Counted from the stretch's first letter, positions 20,892-31,873 are shown. The stretch: 47,000 bases of DNA from Cryptomeria japonica (GCF_030272615.1 NC_081408.1:607035673-607082672); one strand, 5' to 3'. A program made the numbers and translations. Notes: a model not told the origin generated them from the sequence alone.

Positions 20892-21807
20892 TGTTGGATT
20901 ACAATGAACCCAACAACACTGAGAAGGGGGGTGAATCAGTGTTTTGTCAGTAATATAAGATTTTACCTTATTATAACATACAGATATAAACCGATAAATG
21001 AAGAAACATATAACATGAAGTAAATATACCACCCACATGAAAGAACACCATAACATAGAATTTCTACATGGAAAACCTCAATGAGGAAAAACCACGGTGG
21101 GATTTGTGAACTACAATATCAATTCATTGGCCATATGAAAGATATTACATAGTATGGGGGCTTGCACATGCAGGAAGGCACACTGCTCAACACAAAAGAG
21201 TCTCACTAACTACAAGCTTCTGTTGAGATAAAACAATAATAATGAACTTTCAAATTGCATCTAGAATACCAAAAAGAGTTTTGGTTATAGCTATGTTTTG
21301 TACCAGTTCATAAACCTTAAACCCTCTTACAAGTATCTCTTTTCCTCCAAGAATGACTTACAACCATCTATAGATCATTGCATGATATTAATTTCCCATA
21401 AATATGATATACATACATATCCTTCACATCACAATATTCTTCTGCCTTGTCCTATCTTCTATAATCTATGTTCTATTTTCTAGGTTTCAAAATGACCTAA
21501 CAAACTAACTTATATACCCTTTACAAACAATATGCCTTATGTCAGCTTACAATTCATTACAAAAGATATTTAATGTCAGCCCTATACAATAATTATAAAA
21601 TGATTTTACAAATAAAGCTTGATGCTGGCTTCACCGAAGTTCTGATGCCGGTGTCGGTGCCAGTGCTAGTGATGAACCTGATAAATCCAATGCCGGTATC
21701 TACCAGTATAAGCCTTCAATGCCAGTGTTTGCTTGTATATGCCTCCTAGAGAATCTTGTTGCCATCAATGACAACAAAATGAAGCCAATGAGTGTCAATT
21801 GCCAACA
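20892..21807 (-). repeat. 5' LTR of element C
   Basis: The LTR starts TGTTGGATTAC and ends TGCCAACA; length is 916 bp. It is similar along its length to LTR D (26651-27554), including the AGGAAAAACCAC segment and the outer end CATCAATGACAACAAAAT. Confidence 0.87.
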
Positions 21808-22783
21808 TAGTTGTAGGTGGTTGATCTCTGGAAAGAATATCTAATTTGATTTGGTTTACCTCAAGGTTGATGAAGGAACCCTAGTGTGTCGTAATTTTGA
21901 ATGTCATTGGTGAGAAGGCATAATATAAATATGCATATTGAAGACCATATTAGTTGTTGCCATTGTATGAGAGAGAAAAGTTGGTGAGGGGAGTGAAACC
22001 AAAATGTTAATCAAACAAGTTCCCATCAACAATCATAGAGGAGACTGAGTGTGTGAGAGAGAACCAATTAGAAGAGTTCAACTGACATGGTAAGATAACC
22101 AGTAGATGGTCATTGAGTGTGACCATGAAGTGCACTAGTGGTGACTGAATGGGCAGAGAGGAGGTAGAGAAGAGAAGAGTAGAGTGAGGATCTATGAAGA
22201 ACCAGCAAGTAGAGAACCGGTAGTGATTAGAGAGTAGTGAGTAGAGAACAGAGGCTAAATCAGTAAAGTTGCAGTAGAGAGAAGGTGAGTAGAGAACCGA
22301 CAGAGATTTTTATAGAGGTGAATTGGTGGAAAGACATATGTGAGAGTTACAAAGTTCTTTTGTAACAAGGATATTACTGTTTTTTTTCATATATGATATT
22401 GTAGTCACTGAGTTAGAGCTAAGTGCAGGGGTTGGTGCTCCTTGGGTTGGTGCCCTAAAATCAGGGGTTGAATCTCCTTGGGTTGGTTCTCGTTGGTTTG
22501 GTGCCCTAAATGTTGTAACCGAATGTTTCATTGTGAGGCTAGATTGGAGCAGTAGACTCCAGCAAAATTTCTCACTGAGGTTTTTCCCATGTTGGGTTTT
22601 CCTCGTACATCCAGTGTTATGTGATGTCCCTTTTGTGTGTGGTTGCATTTGTGTCATCTTAATATCTAACTGGTATGTGTTTTTTATGTTAGATCTGCTA
22701 ACCAGTATATACACATAGAATAGAAAAGGGAAAATTTTGGAATTCGCTGATTCACTCCCCCTCTTAGTGGCATCTTGTGTTCA
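21808..22783 (+). repeat. 5' LTR (partial, left limit unclear) of plus-strand copia element F
   Basis: The right 250 bases are recognisable as the 3' part of a copia LTR on the plus strand: GAGGTTTTTCCCATG and TCGCTGATTCACTCCCCCTC are complements of motifs in the minus-strand LTRs. The LTR ends shortly before the PBS at 22789. I cannot find a TG start; the repeat may begin at or be cut by LTR C at 21807. At about 22425-22510, GGTTGGTGCCCTAAA-type units repeat imperfectly. Confidence 0.6.
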
Positions 22784-22788
22784 ATAAT

Positions 22789-22800
22789 TGGTATCAGAGC
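22789..22800 (+). other. Primer-binding site of element F
   Basis: TGGTATCAGAGC on the plus strand is a perfect copia Met-tRNA PBS, about 5 bases after the LTR end. Confidence 0.9.
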
Positions 22801-22858
22801 CTAGCTTCCCGGTTGATAAGATTTCTCTAGCTTGGGTAGATTCTTGTATTTGAACATA

Positions 22859-23281
22859 ATGGTTTGTTTAGTGTCAATCCCTGCTCCTGTATTTGATGGT
22901 TCAAACTATTTTATTTGGAGTTGCAAGATGGAAGTCTACCTATCCTCCCTTGGGTTTGATGTATGGATGTCATTAGTAAATGGTGGCCCTAGTAAAGTTA
23001 GTCCTCCCAACAATTTGGATGCAGAAAGAAGACATCAATGTAATGATGTAGCAATGAAGGTTATACTCTATGGGTTATCAGATGATGTTTCCTCACAGGT
23101 GTACAGATGCAAATTAGAAAAGAGCTTAAGGGATAGATTAAAGAAGCTCTATGGAAATGGGCCTATCACTACAGAATCGGTTTGTGGAAGGAAGAAGGAA
23201 AATGTAACACGTGAGTCTGTAGATGTAGGTAGATCAATAAGCAACAACATAAATGATGAAGAGGAAACTCACCTCTTCATG
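22859..23281 (+). pseudogene. copia gag fragment of element F, internally deleted
   Basis: ATG 22859 opens MVCLVSIPAPVFDGSNYFIW, 58 bases after the PBS; FDGSNYFIWSCKMEVYL is the conserved start of copia gag. After KLYGNG the frame jumps to sequence of the type normally before the zinc knuckle (NINDEEETHLFMA), so the central part of gag is deleted without loss of frame. At 23282 it runs directly into LTR E of the opposite orientation. The remaining 141 codons cannot make a working particle protein. Confidence 0.8.
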
Positions 23282-24402
23282 GCAACTAAGAGGGGGGGGT
23301 GAATTAGTTGTCTTTGAATTTCAACCCAATTATAACTTAATAAAACTTGATAATTAATGCTAGTAAACCAAACTTAATGTCGATTAACAAATTAACAGTT
23401 AATATCAATACCAGTGAAACTTAATGCATGAAACAAAAAGAGAAAAAACATCCACAACACATAACACAGAGATTTTAACATGGAAACCCTGTAAGGGGGA
23501 AAAACATGGTGGGAAACCTTACCCACAATTAGATGATACTAATGCAGATAGTATGTGTATACAAATGGGTTCTGCATATGTAGAAAGACTAACTGCCTAG
23601 AGAACATTGCTCAAATGGGAGTCACAATGAGTATAGTAGGATGGTTAAATCCTAGAATAATGTACTGCTCAAAATAGCATCTCTAATGCTAGATTCAGTA
23701 CCGGTTAATCTATGATAAATATCTTCAAACCTTCCTTGAACCTTCTCTATGGTCTTCTCATATGATCTTCAATATTTGCACATACCATGTTACAATACCA
23801 TACCATAACCTTACATATCATATCCCATATCTCATCTCACAAATGTGATCTTTCATATATACAAAACGTAAGACCAAATGTGTAGGTCGACTCACTAAGA
23901 ATATTACAATTAGGTCGGCTCACTAAGAATATTACAATAAAATCAATTACAATAAGTCTGGATGCAATGTATCATGTCGACTCAATATATTAACAACAAT
24001 ATTCAATTAATAAATCATCTCCATAATGTGTCATGCTGATCTGGAATAGATAACGCATATTAGTCCATAACCTAGACCAATCTACCGACAACAAAAAATA
24101 TGTCAACCCAATTAGACCAATAACCAAAACACCAAAACCAAGTATCAAAACCATGTCTTCAACATAATCAAGTGATCTTTGGATGATAACAAGTCATCAT
24201 CAGTGCTGGTGAACCATATAACCTACCGGTGAATAATATACCGGTGACTGTGCATAAGTCACTGAACTTGCTGGTGAACACAATGTGTTAGTTCAACAAT
24301 AAACCAATATAACCATAGTGCCAAATAAAAAGTGTAGATCTCCAGAAGGATAAGTGTTGACATCAATGACAAAACTGATGCAACAAATCCATAATACCAA
24401 CA
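23282..24402 (-). repeat. Copia LTR E, lacking about 16 bases at its inner end
   Basis: The stretch matches LTR A (1880-2939) in order: GGGGGGTGAATTAGTTGTC, then ACATGGAAACCCTGTAAGG, the TACTGCTCAAAATAGCATCT segment, and the outer end ATACCAACA at 24402. The first bases (TGTTAGGTCC in A) are missing. Its outer end lies inside ORF2 of element D, so it entered D. No PBS or interior in the matching orientation follows at 23281, only gag F on the other strand. Confidence 0.82.
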
Positions 24403-25084
24403 TCAACCATTCACATAAATCATATTTTGCATTATTCCTCAGCATCTGATATGCATCATGAATGCAAGAACTAGCAACCAAATTCAATAGATTAGATTGA
24501 GTTACCTTATAGCCTATTATCATGTTTTCAAATTTCACATCAATGTCGGTGATTGTGTTGATCCTCATTTATCTGCCTTCAAGAGTTGTACTAGTGAGTT
24601 TCTCAACCGTAGCATTGAAAATTTTCTTGCCAGGTTCTTGTCTGAATTTAGGTAGGCCATTGACGTCTTGAATTGCTTCCTTGGTGATCATGTAAGGTCG
24701 ATCCAGCCAAATGATCTCATTGTGAACCCTACTTAGAACATATCTAATGACCTCATCTTTAAATTCTAGTATGTACAGAACATTGGTTAACCCTAGATCC
24801 TCAATTGTTTTGTATTCTGGCTTGATGGTTCCGGAGCTACCTATTATCACGGATTGATACATGATTTTGATGTCTTTTGTGCCTCGATCCTCCAAGGTAC
24901 AATGAATGTATGCCCTCACATCTTCAACATACATCACACTCTCAAGAACCCTAGAAAATACTCCCACAGAGTCTTCTTTCTTAGCAATTAGGGGAACCTC
25001 CTTGAATACGAGCCTTAACCTATCCTTAACTTCAACAATGGTTGGATTTTCAATGAAAGTAGGAGCTTAAGATCTAGATGCCAT
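24403..25084 (-). pseudogene. ORF2 of element D, N-terminal part
   Basis: ATG 25082-25084 opens MASRS followed by an in-frame TAA (25067-25069); the frame then runs to TAA 24569-24571 and on to 24403, where LTR E begins. Segments VEVKDRLRLVFKEV, AYIHCTLEDRGTKDIKIM, IKPEYKTIEDLG, YVLSRVHNEIIWLDRPYM and ITKEAIQDVNGLP are matched in order by ORF2 of B, and the downstream DVKFENMIIGYKVTQ and YDLCEWL by the B segments DLVKYACMVIGY and FDLCTCL. The domain is therefore conserved across diverged copies, which argues for a real protein. It resembles plant transposon-associated domains of env-like ORFs; function is unknown. Confidence 0.78.
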
Positions 25085-25450
25085 TTTCAAAGAATATTAG
25101 AAAGTGAACATTGGTGGAAGATTTAGTGCCTCTCAGATAACTGCTCTAAATCCTTTTAGAATGCTTTTTCTCTCTCTTAATTCTCCTGAAATTCGCCTTT
25201 ACTTCACTTTAAATGGTTGAATGCGGGGTGAGTGAAAGTGAATTCACTTTCCCTTTTTATCAGTGGATAAAAACCTAATCTTTCTCTATCATAAATGCTT
25301 CACGATGTACCTTACTAGATGTCAGTTTCATAGTCTTATGTTGGGTGAACCTTCAACAATGATGAACTCAACTCTCTAGATCTCTTCCGATCTCCTCCCG
25401 GGGAATAAGAAAGATTTGCAATGAATTTTCCAACCCCTAAGGCCTATGCC
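25085..25450 (-). other. Inter-ORF spacer of element D
   Basis: Noncoding, closely similar to 19305-19684 of element C. Confidence 0.6.
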
Positions 25451-26636
25451 TTAGTTACCAATGGAATTTCTTGTCAGTGTAGGAATGCTCTGTTCTACTA
25501 GTGTAGATCCATCTCCACTTGGTTCTTCAAATTTTCTAACCCATCTCTTGGTGTGATCTTGTTGTATTTCATCTACCTTCTGCTTTCCTTTCTCATTATC
25601 TTTATCATTGCTAATCGGTTGAGTCTTTCTTCTGCAATACTTAGCAATATGACCTATTTTGTTGCATGCATAACATGTAACATTGTTCTTTTGAATTGCT
25701 TTGGCATATCCGATGTCATTCCTTGACCTGCAATGATTAGCAAAATGTCCAAATTTTCCACATGCATGACATTTAACATTCATTCTGCAATCTTCTAATC
25801 TATGACCATATTTCTTGCAATTTGTGGATTGACCAGGAACAAAATTGTAGTTTTGATTTTCTTTATTTCTACATTATTTTGCCATATGCCCAAATTTATT
25901 GTAAACAAAACATCTACCATTGAATTTATAAGCATTAGATTGTCTTACTAGTTTCCTCTGTTCTGATGAGTTCTGCATACTAGTTGTCTGATCTTCATTT
26001 GCAGTACTGAAGCTTTCACCTTGTACAAATCCAAGTCCTCTAGAATCATCAATCTGCCTTTGTCTTTTCAATAAGTCATCCAACTATGCAACACTAATCT
26101 TGAATTTTTCTTTATACTCACTTGCAGTAGTCAGATCATCTCTTGGAGTAGTTATTTGTCTTTCAAGTTCTTGTTCATTGTTCTGAGAGTGTGCCAAATC
26201 AGTTCTCAATAGATTATTCTCATGAATTAATCTACCACATTCATCAAATTTGTTCTTCAGAGATATAAAAAGATTATCTTCCTTCTTCTTTTTGTCCTCA
26301 ATATCTTTTGATAACCTCATAGTTAGATCTTGCATTTCATTCTTCATGAGAATGTTTTCTTGACTTAGTTTTTGACATTGTTTCTAATATGCATTCTTCT
26401 CCTCATCTCCAGGTTTTGCAAAACTTCCTTTCTCTTGGCTTGAGATGATGATAACCTTTCTTATAGGATAAGAATGAATCCATTGCAGAATACAATTAAT
26501 CTTGCAATTTCAATTTCTTTATCCTTTTAGCATCATAATCCTCAAGAGCCGTCTCAAGTTTCTTCTCTATAGCCATGTTCAAAGATTTTGGTTTCAAAAT
26601 CTTCCTCAAGCTATTAAACTTCTTCCGAGGTACCCG
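25451..26636 (-). pseudogene. ORF1 of element D: coiled coil plus four zinc knuckles, decayed
   Basis: The frame from 26347 to 25451 aligns with ORF1 of C throughout. It holds the coiled coil (NKFDECGRLIHENNLLR), RGLGFVQGE, four knuckle positions and KRWVRKFEEP. Knuckle 1 has its second cysteine changed to tyrosine (CFVYNKFGHMAK) and a TAA in place of the glutamine before its last cysteine (about 25873). Knuckle 2 has its first cysteine changed to serine. Knuckles 3 and 4 are intact (CHACGKFGHFANHC, CYACNKIGHIAKYC). Upstream of 26347 the coiled coil is broken by frame shifts. The TAG at 26084-26086 occupies the same codon as TAG 20323-20325 in C. Confidence 0.8.
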
Positions 26637-26648
26637 GCTCTGATACCA
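26637..26648 (-). other. Primer-binding site of element D
   Basis: The minus strand reads TGGTATCAGAGC, a perfect copia Met-tRNA PBS, two bases inside the LTR. Confidence 0.9.
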
Positions 26649-26650
26649 AT

Positions 26651-27554
26651 TGTTGGGATCCAAGAATAGTGAGAGGGGGGTGAATCAGTGTTTTATCGGT
26701 AAGATAAGATTTTATCCTTTTATACCATACACATATAAACTAGTAAATAAACAAACATATAACTTGAAGCAAATAAACCATCCACGTAAATGAACACCAT
26801 AACACACATAATTTATATGTAGAAAACCTGAAAGAGGAAAAACCACAGTGGGATTTATGACCCACAATATCAATTCACTGGCCATATGAAAGGATATTAC
26901 ATAAAATGGGGGCCTGCACATGCAGGAAGGCACAATGCCTAGAGCACACTACTCATCACTAAAGAGTCTCATTGACTACAAGCTTCTGCTGAAGTAAAAC
27001 ATTGAAAATGAACTCACAAAATGCATCTGCTATGCTAAATAGAGTTCCGGTTCTAGCTCTACTCTGTACCAGTTCATAAACCCTGAACACTACTATCGAT
27101 ATCTCTTCCCCTTCAAGAATGCTTTCCAAACCATCTACAAATCATTGCATGGTATAACATTTACAAACAATTGATCTACATACATATACTTTGCATTATA
27201 CAGTTATGCTATATTCTCCTATGTCACACATTTTTTCACACACTACAAAATGACCTAGAAGACTGACCTCTATACCCATTACAAACAATATGCCTTATGT
27301 CGGCTTACAAAAGATATTCAATGTTGGCCTCGACAATAATTATAAAATGATTTTCTAAATAGATATTTCTTGATGTTGGCTTCCTTGAAGTACTGATGTC
27401 AGTGCTGGTATAATCTTGGATACTCTAATGCCAGTGTCGGTGCCGGTATAATCTTGGATACTCTAATGCTGGTGTCTACCGGTATATGCCTTCCATTTGG
27501 TCTTGTTGCCATCAATGACAACAAAATCAATCAGATGAGTGTCAATTTCCAAGA
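26651..27554 (-). repeat. 5' LTR of element D
   Basis: The LTR starts TGTTGGGATCC and ends near TTTCCAAGA, where LTR C has TTGCCAACA; the outer CA is mutated. Length is about 904 bp. It aligns with LTR C throughout. Confidence 0.83.
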
Positions 27555-28499
27555 CTAGGATGGGTGGGTAAAACTCCATCGAAAGAGAACTTCAAAACTC
27601 TAGGATTCTAGGGTGCTCAATGGGGTAGAACTTAGGCATTTTGGAATTCTGAGGTTCTGAGATCTTGAAATGCCAAAACTTAGGATTTCACAAATAGAAG
27701 ATTAGATCAGCCAATTTTATTGAAAGCATGCAAAATTTAATCTAACTTAGCCTAAAAGACACAAAAAGACAAGAAAACAAAATGAACGAACCAACTTGGA
27801 AAGGTGGCAATGTGGAAAACATGAACGAGTGAGGAGGAAAAATGCATGGAGGGAGAGCTCATATTTCATAGTGAAGGAGTGGACAAATGAATGAAAATCA
27901 CCCATCTAGCCCTATTTATACCCTCTAATTCAAGGATCATACAACCTCACTAAACATGACCTCGAGATTTTGGGGCTCTGAAATATTGAGACAAAACAAA
28001 GGAAATCTTGAAACTCTGGGGTTCTGAGGTTTCGAGGCCCACATAGAAATATGCCTCGGGATTTCAGGGTTTTGAAGAGAAACACAAGGTGAGTCCGGTA
28101 ATTCAGGGTTCCGAAATCTCAAATCTCAAACAAAAAAATAACAAAACATGAAGAAATTGGTATTCCAGGATTTCAGGGTTCTGAGGCTTCCACAAAACAA
28201 ACAAAAAAAGACTTCAGAACTCTAGGGTTTCAGGTTTTAGGGTCTTCAACAAAACCATGCAAACAAAAGCAAACTTTAGAATTTTGGGGTTCCAAGGTTT
28301 GAAAAAAAACACAAAGGAATAAAGATCACTGCCAAACTCTGGGGTTTTAGGGTTCCAAAGCATAGACAAAACAGGAAAAAGGGGCACCTCAGAACTTTGA
28401 GGTTTCAGGGTTCCAAGGTGCCCAAAACAAAAAACAAAAGAAAGACAAAAATCAAGAAAATAAAAGATAAGGAAGAAAGGGGAAAACTTACATTTACAT
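27555..28499. repeat. Degenerate minisatellite, units of about 50-60 bp
   Basis: From about 27580 to 28440 a G-rich core recurs, in forms such as CTCTGGGGTTCTGAGG, ATTTCAGGGTTCCGAAA and CTCTGGGGTTTTAGGGTTCC. Units centred near 27968, 28016, 28063, 28104, 28165, 28218, 28281, 28335 and 28396 are 41-63 bases apart, and A-rich spacers (AAAACAAACAAAAA-like) separate them. On the minus strand it reads as weak peptide repeats (LWNPKTPEF, PWNPKILKF, TLKPETLEF). I see no start, domain or constant frame, so I call it a repeat and not a gene. Confidence 0.7.
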
Positions 28500-29434
28500 G
28501 CCAAAGGAAATGACAGGGGCAGATATGTAAGGTATAATAGGTCTGATTAACCTTTAGAGATTCATCATCTTTTATCATCTTGCATCTAGTCACCATAGGA
28601 ATCCCAACAGGTTTGGAATCATCTAACCCAAACTTCATCAACAATTTCTTCACATACTTAGATTGAGATATGAAAATTCCTTTGTCAATCTATGTAATTT
28701 GTAATCCCAAAAATAATTTCATCTCACCTATCATAGACATCTTGAATTCTTTTTGCATATCATTAGCAAATTTCTTATACTCAAATTATCATCTCCTCAA
28801 AAAATAATGTCATCAACAAAGACTTCAATAATCAGAATATTATCATTATCAATCTTGAAGTACAAATTTCAATCAACAGTACATTTATAGAATCCCAACT
28901 TCATCAAATACTTGTCCAATCTGGCATACCAAGCTCCAGGGGCTTGCTTAAGTTCATATAATGCTTTCTTCAATCTGCATACCATGTCTTCTTTATCTAT
29001 CAAAGAAAATCTATCTACTTACTCAATATAGACTTCCTCTTTCAATTCACCATTCAAAAAGTTGACTTCACATCCATTCGATATACCTTGAATTTCTTAT
29101 GACCAACATATGCAAGAAATAGTCTAACAAATTGAATTCTAGCTATTGGATCAAAAGTCTCCTCAAAATCAATACCTTCTATTTGTGAATATCCCTTACA
29201 TACCGGTCTTACTTTGTTTCTAACAACTTCTCCATGTTCATTCAACTTATTCCAGAACAACCATTTAGTACCAATTACATTCTTGTCTTTAGGTATCAAA
29301 ACAATTTCCCATGTTTTGTTCTTCTTAATCTGATCTAACTCTTCTTCCATAGCTTTTGTCCAATTTTCATCTTTAGAAGCTTCAACAACATCTGTACGCT
29401 CAATTTTAGAAATAAAACATCTCTTCAGCAACAA
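28500..29434 (-). pseudogene. copia reverse transcriptase remnant of element G
   Basis: The first part (29434-29054) is open and typical of RVT_2: EELDQIKKNKTWEIV, DKNVIGTKWLFWNKLNE, EGIDFEETFDPIARI and FKVYRMDVKSTF. The catalytic block near 28800-28850 reads FVDDIIF in place of YVDDIIF or YVDDMIF, keeping both aspartates, but stops and shifts surround it. The C-terminal KKLLMKFGLDDSKPVGIPM lies at about 28600-28655; the frame then breaks in VNQTYYT and ends near 28500. The RNase H domain is absent. In the family RT copies the RNA into cDNA; this copy is inactive. Confidence 0.85.
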
Positions 29435-30646
29435 TTCTTCTCCTAGTCATCACACCTTTATTTTTATCACCAATAATCTGATTCTCTAAATGATTTAATC
29501 TTACATACTTGGGGGTCTTCTGATTATTCAAATTTTCAATCTCTTGAACTTATTCACCACTAGCAACATTTGGATGTACTGTCTCTTCTGGATCACTCTA
29601 ATTCATACTCAGAGTCTCCACTTTCTTTGAATTAACATCCTGATCATTAGATTCATATCCACATGCTCTGATTTGCTTCTTATGATTCTCATCAACCTTC
29701 ACATTTGAACTTTCCACTATCTTTCTCAATCTCTTGTTCTAACACCGGTAGGCTTTGCTCTTAGTAGAATATCCTAAAAATGTTCCTTCATCACATCTTG
29801 CACCAAATTTTCCTATATCCTCATCTCTTTTGATATAATATTTTCATCCAAAGATTTTGAAATATCTAACTGTAGGAACATGAAATATCTAAAATAGTGC
29901 TTATAGCTTCTCTCCAATAGATATGTGGAACATTTCTTTCAATCAGCATAGCTCTAGCAGCATCTAGAATAATTTTGTTCTTCCTTTCAACAACTCCATT
30001 CTATTGAGGGCTTCACAGAGCAGATAACTGTCTCTTGATTCCATGCTTTTCACAAAAAAATTTAAACTCACCAGAAGTGAATTCTCCTCCTCTGTCAGAC
30101 CTTAGACATTTCAGCTTCAATCCAGCCTTAGTATCCACTCTAGCTTTGAATATTTTTTAATTTCTCTAGTGCTTCATATTTCTCCCTTATAAAAGTGATC
30201 AACATCATCCTATAATAGTCATCAATTAGCAACATAAAGTATATGTCACCCTGCAAGCTTCTCACCCTAGATGGTCCAAACAAATTATTATGCACAAGAT
30301 CTAATAACATATTAGATGTATACAATTTTCTCTTAAATGAAATTCTTGTTTTCTTTCCCTGTTGACATTCTTTACATATTGGATTAGTAAGCTTCACTAT
30401 CTTAGACAGATCTCTAACAACTTGAGTAGAACTAATTTTAATTATTAGGTCAAAGTTAACATGACACATTCTCCTATGCCACAACCAACTCTCATCAATC
30501 TAAGTAATAAAATAACTTTTCTCACCAGCATTCAGATGAAAGATATTACCTTTAGTTTTAGTTCCTAATGCAATTTCTATACAAGAGCTATTCAAGATCT
30601 TACATTTCCCATTCTTGAATTTTAAGTCATAACCCTTATCAACCAT
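29435..30646 (-). pseudogene. copia integrase remnant of element G
   Basis: The GAG-pre-integrase and zinc region starts with MWHRRMCHVNFD (30449-30484) and continues to CKECQQGKKTRI. In the core the usual HTDL motif is HNNLFGP, so the first catalytic aspartate is asparagine. IDDYYRMM keeps the second acidic block. Farther on, NGVVERKNK-type sequence and the C-terminal part of integrase can be followed down to about 29450 with several stops. Upstream, 30485-30646 is the linker after the protease. It cannot be catalytically active. Confidence 0.82.
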
Positions 30647-31019
30647 CTATCCAACACTCAAAATATTATGCTTCAAACCTTCAACATATAAAACATCATC
30701 AGTATTATGCTTACCATCAAGAGAAATGGAACCTTTACCATGGATTACACAAGCTTTGTTCTCTCCAAATCTTACTACACCACCATCATACTTCTCCATA
30801 TTCACACATTTACCTTTATCACCTTCCATGTGATATGGACAACCATAGCTAATCACCCATTTATCTTTCTCATCAACTTTAGCAGCCGAAGCTTTGTCTT
30901 CAACAATATAGATTGTAGAATCAATAGATACAAGATCATCTTCCTTGATAGCAATGAACACAATTTCATCTTCTGAATTCTCTTTCTCAAACTCATCATC
31001 TGTCACACCTTCATCAACA
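30647..31019 (-). pseudogene. copia protease remnant of element G with lost active site
   Basis: The open stretch 31006-30647 contains an acidic leader (MTDDEFEKENSEDE), WVISYGCPYHMEGDKGK, GKGSISLDGKHN and VEGLKHNILSVG. The last motifs match element A (GKGTISLDGKHN, VEGLNDNILSV). Where A has WIIDSGCSHHM with the catalytic DSG, this copy has WVISYGCPYHM, so the catalytic aspartate and serine are gone. Confidence 0.85.
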
Positions 31020-31873
31020 ACATAATACCACTTCTTCTAATATATATACTTTCTATTAGGCTTCTAAGGCTTATCATACTTTGACACTCTTTCTGCTCTT
31101 TTAGGACACTTAGAAGCAAAATGACCAATCTTATTGCATGAAAAAAATTTCAAAGGAAACTTCCCTTCATACTTACCAGCTCCCTTAGGAAATCTTTTGG
31201 CAATAAGTGCTTCAAGATATTTCAATTCTCTTTCACGTTATTCCATCTCTCTCATTTCCCTTTCATATCTAGAAACCCTAATTGAGCTTTCTCTCAAATC
31301 ATACTTTTGCTTCCCAGATATAGTAGCTTTAAATGTAATCTCATTTTTTCCATGTGACTCACCAAGTTTACTCAACTCAAAAGAAGTAAGCTTACCAACT
31401 ACCATATCTCTTGTCACAGTTTTCACAACCTAGATCCCATTAATAGTAGCAAATTTGTATTTAAAATTAGGAGGAAAATATCTCAACACTTTAGCCACAA
31501 TCCCATCTTCTTCAAGAACTCCATGTACACACCTGTTGTTCAACACAAGATCATTCACTTTAGCCATAAAGGATAAAATATTCTCATCTTCTCTCATTCT
31601 CAGCAACTCATATTTTCCTTTCAAAATTTGCAATTTAGTAACTTTAACATATTTATCTCCTTCATATAGGGTATCTCTTATATTATGTTCAACATCTTTG
31701 ATCTTGGCTACAATAATAAGACCATTGGGAGGAACAATCTATGCAATTTTTGTGATCTTCCAATAATTTTCTCTAAGATAGTTCAAGTAAACTTCCATCT
31801 AGTTCTTCCATATAGAGTAATTAGTTCCATCAAATATTAGACTCTCCTTCTTCAAAACAACAACTACCATCAT
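31020..31873 (-). pseudogene. copia gag remnant of element G
   Basis: The ATG pair at 31868-31873 opens a frame with LIFDGTNYSIWKN, then TAG and MEVYL. A central block is missing compared with element A. ILKGKYELLRMREDENI and FMAKVNDLVLNNRC (31633-31430) and MVVGKLTSFELSKLG (31426-31238) are typical UBN2-type gag. The zinc knuckle at about 31105-31150 reads FFSCNKIGHFASKC, with phenylalanine for the first cysteine. At least four stops interrupt the frame. Confidence 0.83.

Larger units (their letters stand above)
19108..21807 (-). mobile_element. Copia-like two-ORF element C, cut by element B
   Basis: On the minus strand: 5' LTR (20892-21807), PBS, ORF1 (19685-20877), spacer, and the first 66 codons of ORF2 (19108-19304). 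The rest of ORF2 was separated by insertion of B and is not found on the far side within the window. Layout and sequence are close to element D. Confidence 0.82.
24403..27554 (-). mobile_element. Copia-like two-ORF element D, cut by LTR E
   Basis: On the minus strand: 5' LTR (26651-27554), perfect PBS, decayed ORF1 (25451-26636), spacer, ORF2 (24403-25084) interrupted by LTR E. Closely related to element C in every part, less so to B. No pol is visible before the break, and the rest of ORF2 is not found in the window. Confidence 0.82.
28500..31873 (-). mobile_element. Dead Ty1/copia element G, gag to RT, without LTRs
   Basis: Minus-strand copia gag, knuckle, protease, GAG-pre-integrase, integrase and RT follow in the normal order. 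They carry numerous stops, frame shifts and lost catalytic residues. The RT is cut at about 28540 near the minisatellite, and the gag start at 31873 abuts LINE-related sequence on the other strand. No PBS or LTR is found at either end. It is a related but older lineage than element A; the protease-region sequences align. Confidence 0.85.

Noticed and set aside
27580-28440. Telomere-like TTTAGGG words
   Set aside because: TTTTAGGGTT occurs only a few times within a longer degenerate unit; no tandem TTTAGGG array.
27555-28500. Repeat array considered as CRISPR or as a coding repeat gene
   Set aside because: Units vary in length and sequence, spacers are A-rich and not unique, no cas-like or constant reading frame; the genome is a plant's.
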